Shown here: positions 44,600 through 56,274 of the stretch, piece by piece
Position numbering within the stretch: the stretch's first letter is position 1
How the letters are laid out: each line of letters opens with the position of its first letter
Source: Icerya purchasi
Taxonomy: Eukaryota > Arthropoda > Insecta > Hemiptera > Monophlebidae
Reading direction: 5' to 3'
Length of the DNA stretch: 64,000 bases
Assembly (NCBI GenBank): GCA_039619475.1
Contig: CM077115.1
Location: 535,092,315 to 535,156,314 of the forward strand
Made by a program: the position numbers and the translations under genes
The notes under the pieces: generated by a model
Databases searched by the model: none
Seen by the model: the letters and a program-made list of their open reading frames with translations, nothing else
What the model was told of the DNA's origin: nothing

Positions 44600-45545
44600 T
44601 ACCTATATTTACGGATGGGTCAAAAAATTCACATCAAGTTGATTCTGCTTTTTATATTTCCTTTACTTTAATTTAATAATAAATACATTTACGCTGCCTC
44701 GTTTCTCTACAGTTTTCACTGCGGAGTGCATGGCAATTATTAAATTTTTATTATTCGCCATTGGGCATAATTTTTCAGGGAATTTACTTATTCTAAGTAT
44801 GACCGCAAATGCTGCTTAATGTCTCTTCAAGATCTATCCTTTAACTTTAAGGCACCGCTGCTTACTCTTAAAATACGATCATACTTGATTGAATTGGCAG
44901 AAAAGGGGTTTAATATAAAACTGGTGTGGATTCCGGCTCATGTGAGTATAGATATGGTTTATGAGATGGTGGATAAAGCATCAAAATTAGCGGCTAATGA
45001 CTAATTCCAAAATTCCCTAACAAAGATCTATTATATTTCATTAAGTTTGCCCACAAAGAATATTGGAATTCCCTTTGGTACAATCCATATATGTAAATCA
45101 AAATTATACAAATATATTCAACCGTATAACCCCCTAGATTACCGTGGTATGTTTCGATTTCGGATAGAGGGGGATTAACAATACTCGGAAATTTATAGTG
45201 ACGATATGTCGGTTACGATTTGGGGTTAACAGATTACCATATTCTATGTATGAGGCTTAGTCAGTCTCCTTTTTGTTCACACCTTCCGGATGATAGAGAT
45301 AAATGGTCTGCGTCTGTCAAACTTATTTTTCCCGAATGCAGCCGATACAAAAACATTCAAACAGTATTATTATATAATTCATATTGGTTGATCTTAAGAG
45401 TGTAGACCTTCCATGTAAAACAAGTTCGCTGTCGGCTACAAATAATATCGGGCCTTATATTGGATATTATGTCATCAAAAATTGTAATTTAACCTTGCTC
45501 TAATATAATGGCCGTTGTCTTGCATATAAGCCAAAAAAAACAAAA
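44600..45545 (+). pseudogene. LINE relic with RNase H and 3' tail
   Basis: IFTDGSKNSHQVDSAFYI (near 44608) starts the RNase H domain. FTAECMAIIKFLLF (near 44714) carries its FTAE segment, and IKLVWIPAHVSID (near 44916) with DKASKLAAND is its end. Downstream pieces include NKDLLYFIKFAHKEYW and PECSRYKN (near 45334), a C-terminal Cys motif unlike LINE-A. The 3' end near 45510-45545 (taatggccgttg, then gccaaaa and A-rich) recalls the LINE-A 3' UTR. Frames are broken in several places. It is probably a LINE related to LINE-A. Confidence 0.7.
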
Positions 45546-46775
45546 AAAAAACGACCTCTTGCAAGTACTTAGTTGTTTGAAATTTTTGCATTTAACACTG
45601 TTTCTCCTGTGGCGAATGATACGTTTGCAACTGTGTCAGAAGCTCGTTTCTGTTACCGGAATATTATTAAACTGTACTGACTTCTAAACTTTGGATTTTC
45701 TCAGTTTGATTTATGTGGCCTTGAACCACATAACTACCGTTTAACTGAATTAGTATTCTAACTAGCCAAACTGCTTAATTACAGTTTCAAATTCGAATGG
45801 TTTTCGTTCGCCATGACTTTTACTTTATGCTCTGATTCTCAACAGACGGCAATAGCAGTATTTCTTATTTTTCTAGCTATGGTATAATAAAGAATGTATG
45901 TAAACTCCGGTTTATTGCAAGGGCTTTTTTAAAATGCGAATAATTAGCTTCTGTTTTACTTCGAGCTTGATGTGAAAATGCTACCTCTTCCGGTCTAGCA
46001 TCTGCCGCCATTATTACAAGATGATTGGTGATCACTATCTCGTTCAGTTTTCGGAAAACACTTTCTAATCAAGTTGTCCAATTGAGCTTCTTTTGTTATT
46101 AATTTCTTCTTTAGCGATATTAATCCTGACTTATTTCGGATGAATTTAGATTAATACGACGTAGTTATATCTAGGAAACACTTACATCACCGATGTTTTT
46201 CGGTTATGGACAGTTCTTTATCCGGATCCTTAGAAACTTGCTTGTCATAACAAAGATATTTAATTACCTTTTAAATTGCATAGTGTAAGTTAATGGAGGT
46301 AATACAACATCGGATACAAATGACACAACGCCAACAGGATTCCCGTCTATATCTATCAAAAATGTACAGGTAATTTCAACGCCGAAAGAGAATCATGAAG
46401 TGATAGAGTTAAAAACAGCGTACCTAGAATTTCATCTATATATTTTTAAGCAAAATAAAAAATATTGTTTGCTTAGTTAATATAATGATCAGTCAAAATG
46501 AAAACAACACCTTACAAATAATCGTGAGTGATAGATATTAGACGCAAAAATATAAATCATGACTTGGAAGGATTTTATTCTTACCAGTTAAAGGAAGAGA
46601 AACTCTACCAGTTTCTAGTATGAGGATTTGTATTCTATTACGTCTGTAGGAGCTATAAAACTGGAAAATTCAGAATATACAGTTAGAAACGTGACAAATG
46701 TCACAATTAAACAAAACAATAAATTATATTATAAGAAACTTAGATTAAAAGTAAACGAAATAACTAAGTAGCATT
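45546..46775. other. Unassigned DNA
   Basis: No gene is recognised. The stretch 46300-46470 is less AT-biased and reads as a broken Thr- and Ile-rich frame. It might be the upstream part of the LINE relic that follows, which I cannot show. Confidence 0.4.
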
Positions 46776-47070
46776 CTCTGTTTTCTATGTCCGAATTAAA
46801 TTATTGCCAAGTGTATTGAACTATCCGGAAAAAGGAATGGTACTATTAACCTATATATTCAATAGCTCTTTCCCCGCTTGGAACATTCACCAAACAGTTT
46901 TAACATCGTTCAAATTGTTGCACTTCAAAAACAAGGAAAATCGACGGTGGTTGCCGTGTCGAATCGACTGATGTTATCGCTTCCAGTATCTACCACTTAT
47001 ACATCTCAGATTACTGATATAGTTTTCGCAGATAACATTCTACTATCGACCAGATATATCGAGTAATATC
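46776..47070 (+). pseudogene. LINE reverse transcriptase fragment, internally deleted
   Basis: LTYIFNSSFPAWNIHQTV (near 46848) resembles the early RT segment IFN.S...G..P..WK. About 150 bp later ITDIVFADNILLSTRYIE resembles the catalytic motif with FADN in place of FADD. The intervening RT core, some hundreds of bases in intact LINEs, is missing, so the copy is deleted as well as decayed. An A run of 18 follows (47077-47094). Confidence 0.55.
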
Positions 47071-47299
47071 AATAATAAAAAAAAAAAAAAAAAACGTTTG
47101 AAGTAAAGAAATTAATTAGTGCGCTTTGTTGACAACCGTGCCTATCAGATAGACAATTTTGCGTATCTCATAAGGATGCAAAATCATAAGGAAGGTGTAC
47201 CATGGGTAGACTACTCAGATCTATCCGGTATCTTCTGTACACAATAGATACGGCAATAATAAAAAATATAGCAATCCCAGCGTAATAAAGCAAACTGGT

Positions 47300-47692
47300 C
47301 GAGAAGATCGTCTTCTGCGTTTTTGAATTTACAAACCTAATTAATCGATTCGATGACCGTTTTTCTCTATCACCTACCCCCTTTTGCCCGCTTCACCCCC
47401 CAAACGACCACTTTTACTGTGATGCTAACCATGTTTTTCTCGAGTGCTCCTCCTTATACCATGAACGATATATCTTATACACAAATCTACTTAGAATTAA
47501 TATTCCACCCCCCTACAGTGCTTCCTTTTTACTAACATTTCCTCATCCTTCGGTTATTCCAATAATTGCCTCTTTCTTGTCCGCAGTATCTAACCGTATT
47601 CGATTTTAACTTAAATAGATTAATTTATTATTTTGGAATGGGTTAATGTCTCTATATTAAGGGCGAGCCCAAAAAAAAAAAAACAAAAAAAA
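47300..47692 (+). pseudogene. LINE-A 3' fragment
   Basis: The last frame reads FSLSPTPFCPLHPPN, then FYCDANHVFLECSSLYHER (near 47415), PPPYSASFLLTFPHP and the family end SAVSNRIRF with a stop near 47608, after small frame changes. The 3' UTR atgggttaatgtctc ends in an A-rich tail at 47671-47692. The 5' limit is uncertain. Confidence 0.75.
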
Positions 47693-48185
47693 TTACCTAA
47701 AAGTAGAATGTAAACGTAGGTAATAATTTTTCTTTCACTAAATGCGGAAATGAAAATAGTTACAAAGTGAGGGATAAGAAATTTTAATTTTTTTGTTTTC
47801 GAATCTTATAAATCTAATACGTCATTTCGTAAATCATTTTTTTTTTTTATAAATAAATAAGTTTTGGGGGTCTCACTGAGCAAGTATGCCCGTTGCGTGA
47901 GTGCCCAATACTCTTATTATCGTTTATTCTAGTAAACAAAATTACAGTTAATCATTCTTACTACCTAAATCGGACGTATTAAACCAAAAAATAAAAATAA
48001 AATATATCAATCAACGCGAATTTATATATATATATATATAAATAGCAACAATAATATACCCATACACAGGGACATATTAGACGTCGCATACATTAATATA
48101 CAAAAAAGAAAAAGAAAGGAAACTGGTAAATAGATCGTCTAAAAGAGCGCTAAAAAATGCAACAATAATAATAAAGGGAAAAGAG
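47693..48185. other. Unassigned AT-rich DNA
   Basis: No gene is recognised. A T run lies at 47839-47848 and a TA microsatellite at 48022-48042. Confidence 0.5.
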
Positions 48186-48189
48186 GATG

Positions 48190-49290
48190 CGGCAAGATTC
48201 CTTAATCTTTGCACCATTCTTTCAACCATTTCCTCACTTGCCGCTTCCATACGTTAATTTTTTTTCCGTTTATTATGTGACTATGATACTCATTAATTTA
48301 ATTAGAACTCGGTAATCATCTGTATTGTCGACTCGTAGATTTACTCCTCTCGGATAAATGTAACAGGTATTACTTTGATTCGTTGTTAGTCGAGTTTTTG
48401 GTCTGGAAGGTAACCCTTTACGTTATTGCATTTAAATTCAAGTAGACTGTAATAATAATAGTGCATTTTGGGAGACATTTCGTTATTTTCCTTGCACCAG
48501 GTTGATGTAGTATCACTCCGCTTCCAATGGGGTAGTAGTATAAGTTTCAAACACCTTTTCTGAATTTTACCTATTTTATTGGTTTTTGTTTTCTTACCCT
48601 CGCATAGTATATTTGGATCCCATATAAAATTCTCGACATTATTAATGCATTAAAGAATATCATCCGTAATGTCCCATATGAAAGAACCGTCTTCAGTTTA
48701 TATAAAACCCTAGAATCGACTGTCTTATTTTCGAATTTAAGTTTTGTATCTGCTTTTTCCAGTTCAATGATTTATCGATATATGTATATATATATTCCTA
48801 GGTATTTAAAATCTGTTACATTCACTAGAAGTGGACATGAACATGGGTGAGTTTAATTCCGTAGCGATCATGTAAGCATTCATTATGTATGCTGATTCGC
48901 GGGTGATGTTTAGAGATATATTACGGATATGGTTTTGATTTATTTACATTTATACACATAACCTCCTGTCATGCGCCCATTTACTGTGGCATTATCGATA
49001 TCCTACTGTAGTAATTTTTCCGCCATTTCTAGAGTTTTATGTTCAATTAATAATGCGATGCCATCGGCAAATACATAAACCTTTGCATTTTTGATATGCC
49101 TATATAATAATGATTTCGCGTATGTAAGAAATAGAATAGGAGCCAGTATTGTACCCTGACCTACTCCATATCGATTCAAGGTCTCATGTAACAGGACAAG
49201 TGCGTGATCTTCTGTAAAAGCTATAACATAGATTGGATAAAATGCGTTGCTGATGACACAGTAATATTATAGTAACTTACTCGTAACTGG
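48190..49290 (-). pseudogene. LINE reverse transcriptase relic
   Basis: Read on the minus strand, YGVGQGTILAPILFL (near 49165) is the PQG.-LSP.LF block of RT. VYVFADGIALLIEHKTLE (near 49075) is the catalytic block with FADG, so the second aspartate has been lost. Farther on, IDKSLNWKKQIQNLNSKIRQ (near 48750) is the thumb segment. Stops and frameshifts are frequent. The family is neither LINE-A (no CDxxHILFEC found) nor the 22-kb copy. Confidence 0.7.
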
Positions 49291-50489
49291 AAGGAACTGG
49301 AAACCTTCAATACGTTTTGAACCGTGCAACGAAAAATTAAACTTAATTAGCAAAAACTCGTCCACGTCGCTTTCATTCTTCGCAAACGAGATCCTCATTA
49401 TGTAATCTTCATAAATAGACAGCAAGCGTCCGTCTCTGATCCGGAAGAATGCTTGGATTTACATTTAGATGCGACTTGATTTCAAAACTTTACATTATTT
49501 ACAGATACGAGATAAATGTGTGTGTATGTATATGTGTATGTACGGATGCATATATAAATTTAAATGTAATTAAAAAGTTAATTATTAATTTAAAATAGTA
49601 GATTATTATTTTAGATAAGATCTGAATTAAAATAGTTTTGAATTTCGATTAACATAAGGTTTAACGTAATTTAATAGTTATTTTCTTGTCGGATATTTTA
49701 AGATCGTCCCATTTCTCTCTTTGATATTAATTTCATTCTATGTAATAATTCACCGTGTAAAGAATATCAAGTTGTTTTCTGTTATACATTTGTATTGTGT
49801 CCATTAGATTATACAGAGTATTTGAAATAGAGGAACAAAATAAAAAATGTTCAACTAAGGCAGAGTTTGTTGAGAAAGGTCACGTGTCCGTGATTTTAGA
49901 GTCAGCAGAGATAGGTGGTCGATCGTTCATCGCCAACAAAAAAATGGAGCGCAATAATGAAAAATCAGAGGTGGCCGATGTCGGTAGCAGAAAAGGGTAA
50001 GTGAGAAATTTTTATTTTCATATAAAAAAGTACTGCGCGTACGGTATATGCGCGATGGTAGTTTTTGAAATCAAAATATCACATTTTCGCGGTCCAAATA
50101 TCAGAGTTTGACCCCGCACCGCATCACGTAGTCCCCCGTAGGGAATACTCAGCTGACCTAGTAATACGTACAATTTTATTTAATTAATCATATTTAATTA
50201 ATCATATTTGAATTGTTTATTCGTTTAATAATCGTGTTTTTCGGAGGTCGGTCGTCACAGAAAAATCGGTGCAAGTTGTTATTAAATAAATAAATTTAAA
50301 AAAAATTAACTTAGAATTTTATAATAATAATAATAATAACAGAAAATAATATTAATAACAATAAATAAATCACGAATGCTTAAAAAGATAATGAGAACCG
50401 TCAAAATATACATACATACATCTAGGTACGCGGTCAGTAAATGGAACAGCTGGGTATATCCCGATTTGGATGCTGGTCGAAGTACTGCG
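49291..50489. other. Unassigned DNA with one possible exon-like ORF
   Basis: The frame 49797-50000 (67 codons) is Lys- and Glu-rich, lacks AT-driven bias and ends at ggtaagtgag, which matches a splice donor. I know no protein like it. Otherwise only an ATA microsatellite (50322-50340) and AT-rich DNA are seen. Confidence 0.35.
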
Positions 50490-51401
50490 TGCCGGGGCTG
50501 GAAATTAAATAAAATTCGAATGTAAGTATTCAGTTTTAATCTACTGTTTGTGTCTCGAAAACTAACCTCTGGATTAAGTATTTAAATGTAACCTAAACAT
50601 ATACACTATTCGAGCCTCGAAAATTACTCTTTTATAATTGTATAGAAGACCGTTCGAGCACTGTGGTCGCTGACGCTTGCCGGACCCACGGACGTTCACC
50701 GCCAGAGTGCCGCGAATTCCTGCCCTACGCCCTTATACAACAAATTTTTCTGAATCTGATCATCCTCTCGCTTCTCTGTGTGGGCGTTCAAAATTTATCT
50801 ATAACTACCCAAATATGTAACCTACACATGTATGTATACTATTCCATTATGTAAAATTATCATACTGGCTGTTCCACACATCCACATAGACAGCATTTTA
50901 ATCCCCCCCCCATTAGCGAAATGCTAATGTATATACAACCGTTAAAGCCATGGATCGTCATACTTGCACACGCATATCCGTTTTCATTGCGTAAGCTCGA
51001 AATTCGAATGCAAGTTATCCAAATTAGCGTCTTATTCCAGTTTTAAACATTATTCAAACCCACTTCTTTTTCAACTGCGCAAGTTTACATTTATGTTTAT
51101 GTATCTAAACTTGACCTAAGTATACTCTATTACAGTACAAAAAATTAACGTAACGCTTTTCCTGCTCGCTGCATAAGTTCAAAAATTCGAGAGTAATTAT
51201 TCAGATGCAGCCTGAGTGTATTTTCCCAGCCCTCAAATATAACCTCCAATTTTTTCAGCAGACAGACGTATATTCCGCGCGCCTCACCTGTCTGAGCAAT
51301 GCACCAACAAATTCAGCAAAGTATCGTTCGAAATTTCAGTGAAAATATGCGCAAAATTAAGTTACGATTATTTAATGTATATCAATCTATTCTCTATTCA
51401 T

Positions 51402-51542
51402 CCATAATAAAACGAAAAACAATGCAATTAACAACGGAAATTATTATTTATAAATGTTAAAATATTAAAATATCATTATAATATATTTTAACATTTATAA
51501 ATAATAATATCCGTTAATCGCATTGTTTTTCGTTTTATTATG
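51402..51542. repeat. Small foldback element, about 140 bp
   Basis: A nearly perfect palindrome. The left arm cataataaaacgaaaaacaa pairs with ttgtttttcgttttattatg, and the inner part atttataaatgttaaaatat with its complement, centred near 51472. It touches the next MITE at a TA. Confidence 0.85.
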
Positions 51543-51789
51543 CGGGTTGCGGCAGCATAACTTTCTTTTCTTTAAAAATGCGCCACTATTTTTTTACTAC
51601 TAAATTTTATTAAAGAGAAACAATAACAGAAAATTGAAATACATACTTTAGATCCCCCATTGGATATAAGAAGTATATCCAATGGGGGATCTAGAGTATT
51701 TTCTGTTATTGTTTCTCTTTAACAAAATTTAGTAGAAAAAAAATAGTGGCGCATTTTTAAAGAAAAGAAAGTTATGCTGCCGCACCCTG
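51541..51789. mobile_element. Mariner-type foldback MITE
   Basis: A 249-bp palindrome centred near 51665. The left end gcgggttgcggcagcataac pairs with the right end gttatgctgccgcaccctg. The inner centre is cccccattggatat against atatccaatggggg. TA flanks both sides (51539-51540 and 51790-51791). The AGGGTGCGG-like tips resemble mariner ends. It inserted at the very edge of the preceding palindrome. Confidence 0.85.
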
Positions 51790-52095
51790 TATCATGTAAA
51801 ACTAATCAAATTATACTATTCTATCATTAAAATTAACGTAGTTCTTTCTTCGCTGCATAAGTTTTTAAAGAAAGCATAAGTACACTATTGCAGTATTAAA
51901 AACGAACCCAAACCACTCTTTTTGCACCTTTCCGCTGTAGGTGTTCAAAATTTGTATCTAACTATCGAAATATGGCCTAAGAATTTACTATTTTACTAAC
52001 CGAAATTAACTTCAACCTCTCCTAATCCGACAACTGTTTTTCAAAATGTAACCTGAGTATTCAGTCATTCGAAATTAACAGCTGTTTATTCCCAC

Positions 52096-53374
52096 CCACA
52101 CATACACCCATAACCGTTTCTGCGCACGATCTCTCGTTCACCCGCCGCCCGTTCCCGCGGATAGTAAATCCTGCAGAGCACTACGCTTGCACACGAATAC
52201 GCATTCTTGCACACACCGGCATCGTCTGTTCGTTGTGTACACCAATTTTATTATAATGCTTGTGGTGCATAATTTCTAAGGATTCGAAAAGGTAAATTTT
52301 TAAAGTTCACTAAAAACTTTTGAAACTTGGCACTTGGAATTTACATGTTACAAAAAATCGTTTCTTGCATTTTATAGTAATTTTCGTTTATATTTGTATG
52401 AATAGAGCTTTATATACCAGCAGAGCAGCAATGAATCAGAAATCCGAAGCAAGGAACATTCAAAATTATTAAAGATCTCTAAAAACGTTCCATACTTTGG
52501 AATCGAAATTGTGAAGAAATTTACTAAGACGTATTCACTCTTAATATGATTTTTTTTTTTTAAATTGTAGTCTTCAACGTCTATTTCATAAATATTCATT
52601 ATATACGCTGCTATCTTTTGAGTGAGTTGGGCATTAGGATGAGAAATGTAGGAAGGTGGATGTAAAACACAGTGTTTATTAATCACTTCTTTATTTGGAT
52701 TCTTATACCGTTTTTCGTCTAGTTCGTGTAAGCTGGTTCATTTTTGTTGGTCGTTCATCGATGAATTATATTGTTACTTCGCCAGTATTGCGCAAAAAGC
52801 ATAAGAGAGAAATTTGTAATCGGTAATTTTCAATTAATCTTCTACTACCCCTTAAAATTGTTATCCGTCCACGCAGAAAGGAAGTAGGTCTGAATAATTT
52901 TTGAAACCGGAACGCTGAAGTTAATTTTTGAGACTCGGTACCAGTTTTAAGTTGAAATTGAATACTTACACTCAAATTTTGGTTAATCTTTAGCTTCAGT
53001 ACGCAGCTTGCGGCTTTCGACGTTAGATCGACAAACTCCCACATTTTTAGGCCGCTGCGAAGTGGAACACCGAGTAACAGTAATTAAAATTATTATTTTT
53101 CATCTTAAAATGAACATTTCATTGATAAGCCACGTGATAAACTAATCTTTCTATGTGCGCCATAGGCAATTGAACAATGCTTGGTAAGTAATATTCTGAG
53201 CCTTCAATGATGTCTATATGCAATTAAAATACCATTCTTATTTTGTTGCGGTATTTATACTTAAGCCGACATAATGAAACGAATTCCATGCGCGCGCTCG
53301 ACATCTTATTACACAGTATTTTAAGTAACAAATACTAATTTAACAGAAGTCGTTTATGCTGATTATTTCAGGCA
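52096..53374. other. Unassigned DNA
   Basis: No gene is recognised. Minus-strand frames at 52372-52686 (104 codons) and 52766-53044 (92 codons) show no domain known to me. Confidence 0.45.
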
Positions 53375-53573
53375 CACACGCACAGGGAGGGAGCGCTAAA
53401 TCTTGCGTACCCGCTCGGCGTACTTTCTCTATTTTGGGCGCATCAACTACCACCGACATTAACCTAGCGTGCAAGTGAAATTTTCGGAAGTTACAACGTG
53501 CGACAGCGGGATTCGAACCCGGTCCTAATCAAGCAAAACTCAATTAACTAATCAACTACATCACGGTGGCCCT
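53375..53573 (-). mobile_element. tRNA-derived SINE of a second family
   Basis: On the minus strand the segment begins gggccaccgtgatgtagttg. An A-box-like tgatgtagttgat (53551-53563) is followed by a perfect B-box ggttcgaatcc (53509-53519). A cloverleaf does not close, because the acceptor arms do not pair, so this is not a working tRNA. A GC-richer body follows to about 53375. No poly(A) or second copy is seen in the window; the 3' limit is a guess. Confidence 0.55.
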
Positions 53574-53579
53574 TTCAAT

Positions 53580-56270
53580 TAATTTTATGAACTGATAAAA
53601 TATATTACAGAGTGAATTGCCTCCTATGAAAAGATTACTGTACAATATGAGAGATCATTTTTAAATTTAGATGTGTTTTTCAGAACCATTCACAAAAAAT
53701 AATATTGCTGGTTATTGATGTGTTGATTTACAGTTGAACATTGACTAAGTGGTTTCGTATGGATAACAAAAAAAAAAAAAATCTGTGTCCCACCCTATCG
53801 ATAAACACTTTTTACCTATGTTTATTGTTTTAAATGATCGATAATATTTCAGGTAATATAATTTACAGTTTCAATAATTAATAAACACGATTACATATGG
53901 TGTATTCGGAATACAACTAGAGAATGAATTAAGCGTAATGGTTAAATTTATTGGTTGTATTTAATTAACTTCAAACATTGTGTATGAAAATATTTTTGAC
54001 AGATCACTTTGAATAAATTTTCAAGTTGTGCAGTTTTAATTGTACAATGTCCGGCAGAAATATTTTCAGTAAGATAATGCGGTCGGGGGATCCCCGCCAG
54101 GAACAAAGTTTTTTTTCCAACTCTTAAGGTGATTTTTTTTATTCTCTCTTTCGATACTCTGTTTGACGCTGAGCATATGATTTCACTATTATCTCTCTGT
54201 AATGCATATAAATAGTAAATAGTGAACACTCAAATCACATGTGTATTAAATGTATGTAAACAGTAAATATTCGTGTATTATGTTATAGGATTTATTAATT
54301 TACTTTTCTAAGTTTGCCTTATTTATACATACTCGCTGCAGTTTCTGTTTAATTAAAACAAAAACAATAAATAAATCATCAGACTCGATGAAGGCTGGCA
54401 ACGTCGCACAAAAAAACTGCGCCAATTTTCAAATTCGACAAAATGTACACGTGTTTAGAATTGAGCTTATACAGCTGACCGCCCACAGTGCTTGCTGCTC
54501 GAATCTCAATACTCGCACACACACACACACGTATATAATAGAAAGAGACAGAGTGAAAGAGGAAGAGAGTGAAGGTCGCCTGGAGGACGCATAACGTTTT
54601 TTCGTGACCTAACCATTTCTGCCAGTTTACTCCTACCGACAAGCCGCGTAAAAGAATCCTAAAAGATTCAGATATCAATCGCCAAGCCAAAACAGGTAAT
54701 TTCGCTAACAGAATTAATAAATATAATCTTAAATCTAAACTAGAATTTCACAGTTGCGTAATTAAAAAATTTGTAAATTGAAGTGAGAGGAAATTTCATG
54801 TTTAAATAACTTATTTATTTATTTTTACAAAATATACCAGTTTATAGTGTGTTACGTTCTTCGTTTTTTTTTTTATTCTAAATTAATTACAGGGATAGTA
54901 GGTGTTTTAATTTGATTTCAGAGAGGTATCAGAAAAAAAAAAAAAATCATAATCCGTCAATGAAATATATAATGAGAGAATTGATACCCTCAATCCCAGT
55001 AAAGTCGTTTAGACGAATGGACGAAGTACTAAAGTGAATAGAAAGAAGATATCCAATCAATTATGAGGATGCAGATGAGAGATCAATCCAATCTCAGAGC
55101 TTGACTTTCACACATATGGCACATCTTAGTGGATTTTTTCAAAACTATATTTCTTAATTGTTCTTTTCGATTTTTAACGATATAGAATAGTATTTTCATC
55201 ATTTGTATGTGTTTCGTCGGATGTTTCTAATTGTTTTTCTTGCCGTTAATTTTATTTGCCGCAGTATCTGACTTTTGCATCTCTTGTGTGGTTTCGCTTG
55301 ATGCCGTTTTTCGCTTATAAAATATCTCTGTTGGAAGTCTAGTGTCTTCCATACGCACGACACATGACCTATCCGACGTAGTTGTTGTAATGCGAATGTT
55401 ATTTATAAAATTTACTTTTTTACTAGGATATAATTACGTTACGTTTAGTATAAAGTCAGCCCACTGACTGAATTTAAATAATCGTCGCAGGTGATGGAAG
55501 CTTTCTAAAATCTTTATTTGATTTCTCTACCTCCCCATATTGCTAAATACATATTTGTTAAGCTCGGTGATTACTGCCGTTGATCGGGGTTGTATTTATA
55601 GATGATTTCGCGCAGCTGATGAAATAATACTTTTCAAAATGTGAAAAATACTGAATTAGCTCAATTGGACAGCAATTCAATTAAAAACGGACACAGCTGT
55701 TCCTCTGTAAAGAATTGTGACATATAATCTTCGCTTTCTTTCACTTTCAGTTTTAATCTTTCGTACTCAAAGTCGGCGCCGCACGCCAGAAATTAGTTTC
55801 GGGAGGTCAAAATTTCTTTCACTCCTTTGTTTTAATTTGAAGCAGATTTTAATATTTAATATTTTTTGTCCCTCCTTTAAAATGTTATCCATCAATAATA
55901 ATTCCATGTTCCCCTCAAACCTTACCACCCAAATTTCGTACACTAATTTAAAATCCGGCAAAATATCTTTTGGGGTGGTTTGCGTGCACCAGTACAACGG
56001 GGTCGGCATGGTACATCTACACGTTTGCTTTAAGTTGTTTCATATTATTGAGATTGGCCATCAAAACAGAATACCAAATTCCCATGTTACATTAGGTCTT
56101 GATTTATAAGTGTAGCAAAAACGCTGTTGTAAAGCACACATAAATAAAATAATACGGATATCGCATAGTCTCGCCGAACAATATACTGTGTATATATATA
56201 TATATAATGTGTGCTATTCGTTAGTATAAATCGTTTGCTTGCGATTTCGATTTGAAAATATACAATCGTC
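53580..56270. other. Unassigned DNA
   Basis: No gene is recognised. A CA microsatellite (54518-54528) is followed by a GA-rich stretch. The frames at 55717-56109 (+) and 55767-56009 (-) overlap on opposite strands; neither has a domain I know. A TA run at 56193-56204 precedes the LINE. Confidence 0.45.
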
Positions 56271-56274
56271 CAAT

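Larger units (their letters stand above)
50490..52095. repeat. Degenerate tandem array
   Basis: A phrase made of ataagttcaaaaattcgaa, then atgtaacctaagtat, actattacag and aaaattaacgta recurs in the same order. Copies lie near 50505, 50600, 50775, 50990, 51130, 51170, 51800, 51850, 51945 and 52030. The spacing is irregular, on the order of 100 bp, and identity is low. It looks like an old satellite-like array or a decayed element with internal repeats. Foldback MITEs at 51402-51789 interrupt it. Confidence 0.45.

Noticed and set aside
53500..53576. A possible functional tRNA gene on the minus strand
   Set aside because: The B-box is perfect, but the acceptor arms do not pair and the D and anticodon arms do not close; a SINE head explains it better.
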